From NCBI GenBank assembly GCA_000442125.1, contig KE546968.1, positions 213,932 to 277,931 on the forward strand: DNA of 64,000 bases. Reading direction: 5' to 3'. This document shows positions 1-9,424 of this stretch, in pieces. The number at the start of each line of letters is the position of its first letter. Positions within the stretch are counted from its first letter, which is position 1. The translations under genes were made by a program, and so were the position numbers. The notes under the pieces were generated by a model. It had not been told where the DNA came from. It searched no databases and saw only the letters and a list, made by a program, of their open reading frames with translations. The stretch comes from Opeltia flavorubescens (lineage: Eukaryota > Ascomycota > Lecanoromycetes > Teloschistales > Teloschistaceae).

Positions 1-117
1 CGAGGTTTGATGGGCATGGATCACTCACCTCAACCATAGTTATCAACTCAATTGCCCTCAGCTCTTCCCATCCATTGGCTCCCACCCCTCCATTCGCGAC
101 TTCCCTCATCCACCAAA

Positions 118-992
118 ATGACATCCCAACCCGACTCCCAACCTCCCGCCCCTCCATCCACCGACCCACCACCCGCACCCCTAAGCCCAGACGACACGAT
201 CGACAACGACGCAACAGACCCATCCTTCGACCCCTCGTCCCTAGACCAAGACATAGACATGGCTATCGACCCCTCTCCAGACCCGCAGCTCTCAAATGCC
301 CAACTTGACGGCCCCGCCGACGAAAATCCCGACGTAGGGGGGTTGGAAAACGGTGATGAAGATACAAAGTTGCCGTTGCAGAAAGATATTTCCCTGAGGG
401 AGTTTTTGGAGAAAATGGATGATTATACGCCTATTGTACATCCCTCCCCTCCCCTCCTCCCCCCTCCTAACTCATCCACAAACTCCCACTCCGCTAACTA
501 CAACGACAACAACTCCAGATCCCCGACGCAGTAATATCCCACCACCTCCTCCTCGCCGGCCTCCCCCCAGACTCCATCCCCTTACCGCTATCCCGCCTCC
601 TCGCTCTCGCAACGCAGAAATTCATCGCCGATGTCGCGGCGGACGCGTACCAGTATTCTCGGATGCGGGCTAGTGGGACTACGGCTTCCGCTGCGGCGAC
701 AGCGGCTCTAAATCCTGGGGGCGCTCCTGGTGCGGCAACTGCTGCTGGTGGTGGTGGTGGTGCTGCTGTAGGCGGTAATACTGGTGGAGGAGGTGGAGGG
801 GGAGGAGGGGCACAAGGAGGGGATGGGACCGCAAAGGGGAAAGCAGGCGCGCATGTATTCGGGACGCAGAGGGCGGGGTATGGTGGTGGGGGAGGGGGCA
901 GTTCAGGGAGAGCGGTGCTGACGATGGAGGATTTGGGGTGTGCGGTGGGGGAGTATGGGGTTAATGTGAAGAGAGCGGAGTTTTATCGATAA
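118..992 (+). CDS. TAF10: TFIID/SAGA subunit TAF10
   Basis: Two exons, 118-435 and 519-992, give 263 residues. TAF10 is a histone-fold subunit shared by TFIID and SAGA and acts in RNA polymerase II transcription initiation in the nucleus. After an acidic, Pro/Ser/Asp-rich N-terminus of about 90 residues comes the family signature [13 protein letters not shown], continued across the intron as [15 protein letters not shown], then the helix with [19 protein letters not shown]. The fold is split by an insertion of roughly 70 residues made mostly of Gly and Ala and encoded by GGT/GGA-rich DNA, before the closing segment [24 protein letters not shown]-type end (ends KRAEFYR). A loop at this place is known in the family; its Gly content here is extreme. 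The ATG at 118 is the start in frame with the TAF10 core; an ATG at 52 is also in frame but would add 22 residues. Intron is GTACAT...CAG, 83 bp. Identity is secure; exact start is less so. Confidence 0.9.
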
Positions 993-1587
993 GGTGCGAA
1001 GCGGTAGGGGTAAAGGAGAGGGAGGTGTGGATGCGCATTTTGGTCATAATACGGAGTCCTCTGAAGGGAAGCATATGGAGTTGAAGGTTATGTCGGGGGA
1101 GGGATGGGTTCATATTTGCTGCATTTGAATGGCGTTAAAGGAGGTTTTGGAGGCTTATTCGATGACATGGGATTGCATGAAAGGAGGACGCCATGGATCT
1201 GTTTATATCTTTTGATACAGCTTGCAAGCGCGGTACCACACACAGGGTTTCCTCAAAAAAGTTGAACAATCGGGCAGATAGAAAAGGCTATCTTCAAGGA
1301 CAAGTACTCACCGAGCCGTCCATTTGGCGCTTGTTGAGGAGCTGTGCATCATTATTACAAGCCATTCTTACAAAGCAGTGAAAACAATCAACATCATATG
1401 GAAAGTCCAAATAACATGAAGCAGCTTTAATTTCGCGAGTTCTCCTTAGAATAATACATCAGTAACGTCCAAGCAAATATGTTCGTTCTCCGCTCCATTC
1501 AGCCCATTTTCATTCTCATGAAGCCATAATCCCACTAGCCGTTACTCATACTTTTCGTTTTCATCTTCTTCGACCCTCACTCATCCC
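993..1587. other. Intergenic between convergent TAF10 and ALDH genes
   Basis: The two genes converge here, so this holds both 3' UTRs. A 62-codon open frame at 1193-1381 has no coding character. I see no other feature. Confidence 0.6.
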
Positions 1588-3410
1588 CTAAAACATAGCA
1601 TCCCCCAATCGAATCTGCACCGTCTTAGTCTGGCTATAATTCGCCAACGCCGCCTCCCCCAACTCCCTCCCAATACCACTCTCCTTATACCCGCCAAACG
1701 GCAGCGTATGATGCAGCATATTATAACTATTCACCCACACCGTCCCCGCCCTCAACTTATTACTCACCCTAATCGCCGTATTCAAGTTTGTGGTGTGGAC
1801 GGCGGCGGCAAGGCCATAAGTGGAAGTATTTCCGACACGGATGGCATCTTCCTCGGTTTTGAACTTGGCTATGGCGCAGACGGGGCCGAAGATTTCTTCT
1901 TGCATGATTTTCATGTCTTCGCTTACGTTGCTGAAGATGGTGGGTTTGATGAAGTAGCCTTCGGAGCCGTGGCGTTCGCCGCCGATTTCGACTTTGGCGC
2001 CGGCTTGTTTGCCGGCGTCGATGTAGCTGGGTAGCGAAGTTAGTATACTGGGAAGGGGAAAATGGGAAGAAGGGCATGAGTTGTCGGGAGACACATGATG
2101 GATAGAAAAGGGGAAAAGTGGACTCACCCCATGATGCGATCAAATTGCGTTTGTGAAACCTGAGGGCCTTGGAACGTATCGTCCTTGAAAGGATCACCGA
2201 TGATGTTCTTCTGCGCCCTCGCCTTGAAAGCCTCGATGAACTTGTCGTAGATGCCTTCTTGGACGTAAACTCTTGAGCCGGCGGAGCAGCATTGGCCGTG
2301 GTTGTAGAAGATGCCGAAGTTAACCCAGGAGATAGCGTTCTCGATATCTGCATCATTGAAGACGATATTCGGGCTCTTACCACCAAGCTCCAGGGTGACT
2401 TTCTTCAGGTTCGAGCCAGCAGCGGCCTTCATGATCTGTCGGCCGACGACTGTGCTGCCGGTGAAGGCAATCTTGTCGACGTCCATGTGGGCTGACATAG
2501 CGGCACCAGCGATCTTGCCGAAGCCGGAGATGACATTGATGACACCTGGTGGGAAACCTGCCTCCTTAATGAGGTTTCCCATATAGAGAGCAGAGAGAGG
2601 AGTCTGTTCGGCGGACTTGAGAACAACAGTGTTACCGCAAGCGATAGCTGGGCCAATCTTCCATGCCCACATGAGGAGAGGGAAGTTCCACGGGATGATC
2701 TGAGCGCAAACACCAATCTAGAAATTTCATCAGTTGTGATCCGGATATAGCTGTCTTTAAATGGAGACGTACCGGTTCTTGCTTGGTATAGTTGAATGAT
2801 TCAGAGTCCTTCTCAATGACCTTGCCATGTATCTTGTCTGACCATCCGCCATAGTATCGGATGCACTGATGAGACAGGAGGACATCAATATTGGCCATGC
2901 TAACAGCTTTACCATTATCCAAAGCCTCAATTGCCGCAAGAGTCTTCGCATGCTGCTCCATCAGGTCGGCCAATTTGAGGAGATAGCGGCCTCGACTGCT
3001 AGGGTCAACCTTTGACCATTCGCCCTCGAAGGCCTTGCGGGCGGCGGCGACGGCGATGTCGACATCTTTTTCGGTGGCTTCGTGGACAGCGACGATGGGT
3101 TTTTCGTTGGTCGGGTTGATGGATTCGAAGGTCTTGCCGTCAACACCTTTGACGTATTCGTTGTTGATGAACCTGAACCGAGGCTGTCAGCAAGGATCTC
3201 GGGTTTGGTGGGGCACGCAATCAACTATGCGGGGTAGTTGGGAGAATGTATCGGTCGTCCGCGGGCGAATGCACATGGCCGTCTTGTGAGAGTGGCAGGG
3301 ACTTGGGACAACCTTCTCGTGCTTCTGAGATGACGGGACGAAACTTACAAGCCTGTTGGCTGCTCGTACTTCCCCGTCGTCGGAGTCTCGAGCGTCTGTG
3401 AGAGCGACAT
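1588..3410 (-). CDS. NAD(P)-dependent aldehyde dehydrogenase
   Basis: Four exons on the minus strand (3410-3349, 3172-2773, 2717-2128, 2026-1588) give 496 residues, the usual length for a cytosolic class 1/2 aldehyde dehydrogenase. The enzyme oxidises aldehydes to carboxylic acids, in fungi typically acetaldehyde in ethanol catabolism. Visible landmarks: the NAD-binding [17 protein letters not shown] stretch, the general-base glutamate in LELGGKSPN (about residue 266), the catalytic cysteine in GQCCSAGSR (about residue 300), EEIFGPV and the C-terminal [13 protein letters not shown]. All key residues are present. There is no obvious mitochondrial presequence: the protein starts [17 protein letters not shown], so a cytosolic form is likely. 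Introns are 176, 55 and 101 bp with GT-AG ends. The alcohol dehydrogenase at 15.2 kb could supply its substrate, but the two genes are not adjacent. Confidence 0.93.
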
Positions 3411-4606
3411 GATGCTGGAGACAAGAGAGACAGAGTAGATGTAGAGGGTTCAAGACTGTTACACAGTGTAGAGAATTTAAGAGAAGGTGCACAAAGTAAC
3501 TGATTACACAAGATGAACGAATTCAGTGTTCATGGCAACGAGAACGGGCACAGACAAATATATGCACCTTACTTCACCCGATTAAGGTTGACCAAACCTA
3601 TTCGATCGTCTCCGCAATATGACGTTCCTGTTGCCCGGTCGAGCATCCTGACACCCACTCAGAACGTGTGGAGAGCAACGCATGGAGACCCGGAGCGCCG
3701 CTGGTTCGTCGCTACCCCTCATGAATTCGGCATTGATGAACCTCGATCTGACCATCTACCTCTTTGCCTGGAGGTCCATTGCAGTCTGGACCACTCGCGA
3801 AAAGCATTGTGATTATCCCAAGGATGCAACACTCCCGAAATTGTTGTCGCATTTGCCTTTCGTATGCCTCATACACGCAGACCTATGGTCTGATCCCTGT
3901 CATTTTGAGGTTAGTCGCTATGCATTTCTAGCTGATGCGATCACGGCATAGGAGTATCAATGGATGTGTCAGCGAAGCTCATAGAACCTAAAGAGATCGG
4001 CTCGTGAAGACCAGAAATCGCACAACCGGATTTATGCTGCTCTCGTCGTTATGCTAATTCCATCTATCCTTCATGTTGCAATTGCATACATTCAGCTAAA
4101 GGACTACGGAAAGGTGTTGGATTCTCCAGAGGATTTGAAAGGGAAATTGCTGAATCACAAATCCGTACCTTGATAGCCTGGATATGCAATTTGATCGCTT
4201 CATAAAAGACAATTATCTAGACTTTTGGCGTAATATTCAGATCAGGGCAAACCGTAGTCAAACCCCTAGTGCCCCTGAATCGATTACCTCACGGAAGAAT
4301 AATTAAAGACATCTTCTTATAAAGTATCTTCGAATGTGTATAATCGCATGTGTATTGTATTCACAGGCGACGAAAATGTTTCATGATCGCTAATGGACAA
4401 ATGTCTGTGATAGGTGATGGTCGTCAGGGGTCAAAGTGGTACTCCAAGGTTTGAAGATACAAACATGCCAAGACTCTGATTGCTCCTGACCGACAAGTCG
4501 AAGTGTCGAATAACCCTAGGTTGGATACAAATACATCAACCAGATCCATGCCAGATATCCAAAATGAAGGGGTCAGGGGTAAGAATATCAAAAGTGAAAT
4601 TTATCG
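3411..4606. other. Intergenic, ALDH promoter side
   Basis: Upstream of the ALDH start. Open frames at 3513-3951 (up to 99 codons, plus strand) lack domain character and overlap one another. The stretch 4100-4360 is AT-rich. I see no gene. Confidence 0.5.
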
Positions 4607-4678
4607 TGCTTCCACTCGGAATCGAACCGAGAATCTCGTCATTACTAGTGACGCGCGTTACCATTGCGCCATAGAAGC
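4607..4678 (-). tRNA. tRNA-Thr(AGT)
   Basis: On the minus strand 72 nt fold as a tRNA without intron. The acceptor stem pairs GCTTCTA with TGGAAGC (one G-T pair). The anticodon stem CGTCA/TGACG closes a 7-nt loop CTAGTAA, giving anticodon AGT (threonine, codon ACU, read as INN after modification). The T arm is CTCGG-TTCGATT-CCGAG and the D arm contains TGGCGCAATGGTAACG. The discriminator base is A. Box A and box B are internal, in the D and T arms. Confidence 0.95.
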
Positions 4679-5203
4679 TTGAATGAAGATATTTGAGCCA
4701 ATATCATTATATATTCAATGCTTTTTGACTGTGGAATGAAGCCTCTTTTGCGAAGGTTTTGCATGAACTAAGGATGCTGATATCGCGCTAAAGCGGAAGC
4801 TTACTCATCTCGTCTTGGCATCCTCATCGATTGTGAAAGCATAAAACCAAACCTTGCATGTCTCTGCTATCTATTATACATTTACCTGTCTCCGAAATTG
4901 CCGAAGACCAGTGAAAAAGTAATTGCGGCTTCTGCAATGCCCGTAATCTGATTTCATCCGTGTGAAATTATGCGCTATAGGCAATTCGTGATATCGCCAA
5001 GCCTTCGTGCATATCTAGACCCTATGCAAATGCATTTGCAGTCCGTACGTCACGCCAATATCATTCCATGAGCGACTAAGACCCCTTGCTTTCCTTTCCA
5101 TTGACCACGAGAGACGGAACACACAAGACAACTCTGCATCGCTCCAGATTGTATGTATTTAAATCTCGCAACGAACAGCTGAACTGTCTATCCAAGCGTC
5201 AAC
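4679..5203. other. Intergenic between tRNA-Thr and membrane-protein gene
   Basis: Contains the presumed promoter and leader of the plus-strand gene at 5204. No further feature seen. Confidence 0.5.
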
Positions 5204-6445
5204 ATGGTCCTCGAGACCACTGCCATGTCCGACTCCTTCGACGCTTTCCCAGACTCACCAGATCCCTATGAGAATGGCTCTCCATCTTCCACAAAATACG
5301 CGAGTATCGATCGATCTCAATTTCCAAAGCCAATACCAATCATAGGACCCTTCTTTGGCTTCACAAAAGCTGCCATGTCGGAATGGACCGCGCAAAGGTT
5401 ACAGTACCATAGCGCCGTAGTCGGCCGTAGTCTGACACCCAAAGAGTCGGAGGCTATCATGTACCACTCGTACAAGAACATGGCAATTCAGAGCTACGGC
5501 AATCCTACAGCGTTTGGCTTTGGAATATATCGGGCTTTCAAAACAAAGGAGAGCTACCGGTTTCCATTCTACGGCCCGATGAAGACAGAGGATGGCTGGT
5601 GGGATGGGGAGAGAATACGGATAAGGGGCAACGATATCTTAGAAGGCCCTTCAGCTCGACGTCTGGTACACTTCTGGCGGGGCTCTGCTTATGCAATCAT
5701 TGCCTTGCTGATTGGTGGTGGAATCGTTACATCATATGCTACAACTGTAGCTCTGGTTGGTGAAATGAGAGATCCCAGATTAAGAGATATACAGCAAGCA
5801 AGGATAGACAAAGCAAAGGAAACCAGGCAGGAGATGGAGGCCAAACAGCAACCGAAGGATCCTTTGGGGCAAGGGAATACAAGCGCTGGCGACTTGTGGA
5901 AGCGACATCGGGTGGGCATTGGTGCACAAGAAGATGATGCAAGTCCTAGTGCTGGCTCCGGTTATAATGAGACCGACGTCGAGAACAATGGTGGTATGAA
6001 CACAGGGATATTGAGTGATGCTCAAATGCGGACCCAGGAGTCCAGGCAGCAGGCATCGCCTAGAAAAAGTCCTACAAGCAACAGAGCTTCAACCTTCCAG
6101 ATAGAAAAGGTTGAGAAGCAGCCGATTGGTTTCGATGACGACTTCGATGATGCTAGTCCGGCTGCTCAAAACCGCGCGGAAGATAGTCAGAGCGGTAACA
6201 CATGGGATCGCATCAGGAGAAATGCTCAGAAACAGGGATCAGGGGCTAGAAATGGCAATCGTGGATGGGATAGTATACGAAAGGAGCAACAAGTGGGGTC
6301 CACAACAGGAGATAGCTTCACGTTCTCTAGTGCTGATCAAGAGCGACAATTGGCCCAGGATGAGGCACAGAAAGAATTTGATGCGAAAGTGGAGAGGGAA
6401 CGTCAAGGGGGAAATTTCAGTGAAAGTAGAGGAAAGAGATGGTAG
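5204..6445 (+). CDS. Conserved-looking single-pass membrane protein, function unknown
   Basis: One uninterrupted 413-codon frame. I do not recognise the family. The N-terminal 155 residues are compact and look folded, with YHSYKNMAIQSYGNP and FPFYGPMKTEDGWWDG, and are followed by one clear hydrophobic segment at about residues 163-187 (AYAIIALLIGGGIVTSYATTVALV). The remaining C-terminal half is charged and disordered, with acidic DDDFDD, Gln-rich runs and a basic end in SRGKRW. A second in-frame methionine at residue 8 (MSDSFDAF) could be the real start. There is no signal peptide, so the protein is probably anchored by its single internal segment; the organelle cannot be told from sequence. 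Identity unknown; that it is a real gene is likely from length and composition. Confidence 0.8.
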   Translation: MVLETTAMSDSFDAFPDSPDPYENGSPSSTKYASIDRSQFPKPIPIIGPFFGFTKAAMSEWTAQRLQYHSAVVGRSLTPKESEAIMYHSYKNMAIQSYGNPTAFGFGIYRAFKTKESYRFPFYGPMKTEDGWWDGERIRIRGNDILEGPSARRLVHFWRGSAYAIIALLIGGGIVTSYATTVALVGEMRDPRLRDIQQARIDKAKETRQEMEAKQQPKDPLGQGNTSAGDLWKRHRVGIGAQEDDASPSAGSGYNETDVENNGGMNTGILSDAQMRTQESRQQASPRKSPTSNRASTFQIEKVEKQPIGFDDDFDDASPAAQNRAEDSQSGNTWDRIRRNAQKQGSGARNGNRGWDSIRKEQQVGSTTGDSFTFSSADQERQLAQDEAQKEFDAKVERERQGGNFSESRGKRW

Positions 6446-6615
6446 CCATCTAAAATGCAGCCATCAAACAAAAGCCTCTAGTGAACGCTTCGTAACATGC
6501 TGACAGGCCTTTTATGGTGCTTTCTAAGCTTCGCTATCCACAAACATTCGCAACCTTAATGCTATTCATGAAGCTTTAGCAAACGGCTCTAAAGACTTGA
6601 CGCGCTGTACTGAGC

Positions 6616-7380
6616 TTAAGATACTTCCTCGATCTTAGAGCTTGCAGCAGGTGCGTCTTCGGTCTTCTCTGTTCCTTTGCCTTTCGCATCGCCAGTTGTG
6701 TCTTCCTCATCATCTCCCTCCAGAGCTGGCATATCCTCATCCTCATCGTCTTCGTCGCCCCCCATGTCACCAAGATCAGGCATACCTCCGCCAGCGCCAC
6801 CTCCAAGCTTCGAGAAGTCTGAGGATGCGTCAGTAATAGGTTTTGAATGCAGGACAGAGGAGTCCCTACCAAGGCCGCCAAATCCTCCATCAGCTCCCAT
6901 ACCTCCCATGCCTTCCATTCCTGGCATCCCTCCACCCATGCCGCCCATTGCATCATCAACAGGAGCCCCGTCTTGTTCGTCCTCGTCAACCCACTATCAT
7001 GATTCTTAGTTACCGAAAGTTAGATGAAATGATGCGCAAGCACCAACCTTATCGAAATCCGTCTTCAAGAAATGCACTTTTTTATTCTCCTTCAACAGGC
7101 GTGGCCAATACTCCTCCTTCAGCTCCTTCTTACGCAAGACCAGCAAGACATCTCTTGATGTGTGATGTGTCTTGGAGTTTTCAACGTCAATCTCAGCGAA
7201 GAATTCAAGTTCGACGTGGTAGGTGGTTTTTTTGGTTTCTGAGGTGCCGCTGAAGGTGAGGCCGGTGGGCTTGAGGTCTAGGTCGATTTTTGGGGCATCG
7301 GGAGCGGCGATGGTGAGGTAGATGAAGTTCTTCTCTGCGTCGGTTGCGGAAGACCGCTGCGCCCAGGTCACTGTAGACAT
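6616..7380 (-). CDS. Hsp90 co-chaperone p23 (Sba1/Wos2 type)
   Basis: Two exons (7380-7048, 6993-6616) give 236 residues. The N-terminal CS domain (about residues 1-110) has the p23 order: TWAQRS, YLTIAAPDAP, VELEFFAEID, then LRKKELKEEYWPRLLKE and the family signature FDKWVDEDE, which is created exactly by the splice join. The C-terminal half is Gly/Met-rich (GGMGGGMPGMEGMGG) followed by an acidic tail (GGDEDDEDEDMPALEGDDEE), as in fungal p23. p23 binds the ATP-bound closed Hsp90 dimer and slows hydrolysis, stabilising client complexes in cytosol and nucleus. The 54-bp intron is GTTGGT...TAG. The gene is divergent from VPS24, 546 bp away. I could not find a convincing heat-shock element by eye. 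Confidence 0.93.
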
Positions 7381-7926
7381 TTTAGCTTGGTCTTTGATAG
7401 ATTTTGAGATCGTGGATGGTGGAGGCTACCTTCTGGGGTTGTCTGTGTGCTTGACATGATTGCGGGTTTAGGGAGAGGATTCGAAAGGGTGAAGGTCGAA
7501 TGATCGCACGAAAAGCTCTCTGCGGTAGAAGCAATTCAATACTCTATGTCGAAATATGATGGCGGTTGAAAATGAAGCAGGGTCCAAGCTAAGAATATAA
7601 ATTTCTACTTTCATCACAGGGCTGAACATAGAAAGCTTTGGATCCCCACAGAAGCGGATTGGCCCATTATCCGTAGGCTCCCTTTGATATGATTGTTTGA
7701 CATTACTATTATGACTTTGCTTCAATCTACTGACATCGTTGTCCCTCATCCTTTAGACATAGAGTCCCACTGCCTATATCGCGAACTCTTTACCTCCCCC
7801 ACCATGGACTTTTGTGCGGCCTAGAATCCCACGTCATTTCCCTTGCCCAGAACGCCAAGCACTCTTCAGCGATGTGAATAAGTCCCAGCTCCTTACAATC
7901 CACAGTGAAAAAGGGTTTCCCCAGCT
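7381..7926. promoter_or_regulatory. Shared upstream region of p23 and VPS24
   Basis: 546 bp between two divergently transcribed genes must hold both promoters. No specific binding site can be supported by eye. Confidence 0.5.
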
Positions 7927-8651
7927 ATGGAGTCTATCAAGGCTGTCTTCTGGAAGCCAGATCCGGCTGCGCAGGTCGTCACCTTGCAACCCCGCAGGAC
8001 ACAGCATGTGCTGAATGCCTACAGATGCGAAAATGCAACAGCCTAATCCGTTCCAATACCCGCAAATTAGATCGCGACATCGCGCAATTGAAGATCCTAG
8101 ATTCCAAGACCAGGCAATATATCCTCCAAGCCTCGAAACGCGGTCAAAAGGACCCATCAAGGGCTGCCCGAGCAGCCAAAGAAACCCGTACCTTCGCTCG
8201 AGAAATGATCCGGATACGGAAGCAGAGCTCCCGGCTAGCGACGAGCAAAGCTCAGCTCCAAAGCGTGCAGATGCAAGTCAACGAGGCGTTCTCTGTCCGA
8301 AAAATCGAAGGTAGCATCAAGGCATCCACGGGCATAATGAAGGACGTCAATAGCTTAGTACGGCTACCGGAGCTTACGGGCACGATGAGAGAATTGTCAC
8401 AAGAGCTGGTCAAAGCCGGTATCATAGAAGAGATGGTGGGCGACAGCCTGCCTGACGACCAGTTGATGGAAGGTGAGGATGATGAAGCGGAGGCGGAGGT
8501 GGATAAGGTGCTTGGAGAGATATTACAGGGCAAACTTGGCAAGGCAGAGAAGCCGCAAGTCGAGGAGCCTGCGCCGGAGGAGGAAGATTTGGAGGAGCAA
8601 GAAGCTACTTTGGAGCAGATGAGGGGAAGGTTGGAGGCGCTCAAGAGCTGA
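7927..8651 (+). CDS. VPS24: ESCRT-III subunit Vps24/CHMP3
   Basis: Two exons (7927-7974, 8025-8651) give 224 residues. Exon 1 encodes MESIKAVFWKPDPAAQ, matching the conserved Vps24 N-terminus with its WGPDP-like motif, and joins to MRKCNSLIRSNTRKLDRDI. Further marks are the basic helices typical of ESCRT-III, the family-specific VNSLVRLPEL, and an acidic C-terminal half ending EATLEQMRGRLEALKS, where the MIT-interacting region lies. Vps24 caps Snf7 filaments on endosomes and works with Vps2 to recruit Vps4 during multivesicular body sorting. The 50-bp intron is GTCGTC...CAG, and the length is usual for the family. Confidence 0.94.
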
Positions 8652-9424
8652 GTCGGATCTCGGTTTTATCCTTGATTTCGACCCCTTTATCACCTTGGTG
8701 ACTGGTTCCGTTCGATGATATCAAGAATCAGGCCGGCGTTACGGTTGCTTCCCACAGATCACGGAGGGGGACTTTGGGGGGAATGGCGTTACGGTTGCCA
8801 TATTTTAGCATCAATTCTATCGCAGGCCAATGTGACTGCGTTGCCTGTATCATGAGACACCACAACACTATCTACAATCGAGCGCCAGCTTCACTAGTGG
8901 ATCCAGATGTGATTAATCTGTGTATCTCCAGGGCATCAGCGCACTGACTCATTCATTATCCATGAGGAAAGGATTGTGATGGAATGGTTTTTTAAACAGA
9001 ATAAGTGAATCACGATTTTGTGATAAAGGGGCGGTTGTTTCGGGTTTAGCGCGACGATCACATTAGGCGCCAGGCTTTTCTTGTTCTTTCTTCCCTCCAA
9101 CTCACGATCCATCTCTCCATCCATCATCTTTTCAATCTTCGTTACCACTCTCTTCTTCAGGAGAGCGCTAGAATCTTCACTCATAAATTTCTTTTCTATT
9201 GACCATCAAGCCAACTTTGCCAGTGCCCATAGGACAAAGCGCGTGGAGAAGAACGCGCTGCAATCGGAGATCAAACTATCAAACTCCCACATCAGCCATT
9301 CTTGTATCAATCGCTGCTATCACCTTTGAGTGTCGCCAGCCAAGTCATCGCATTATCGACGACTCAGCCTCATCTTCTCACTCACCACCGATAAAATTCG
9401 AACCATACCACAAAACATACCGCA
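8652..9424. other. Intergenic upstream of YRA1-like gene
   Basis: Holds the VPS24 3' end and the promoter and C/T-rich leader of the next gene. A minus-strand 82-codon frame (8936-9184) overlaps a plus-strand 82-codon frame and neither looks coding. Confidence 0.5.

Noticed and set aside
4117-4363. Possible solo LTR near the tRNA (starts TGTTGGA, ends in CA, has a TATAAA-like motif)
   Set aside because: No target duplication and no second copy in the window; the end motifs alone are too common to support a call.
7905-8024. Apparent longer N-terminus for Vps24 by read-through of the upstream sequence
   Set aside because: Splicing at 7974/8025 gives the conserved Vps24 start, so the read-through frame is a shadow.
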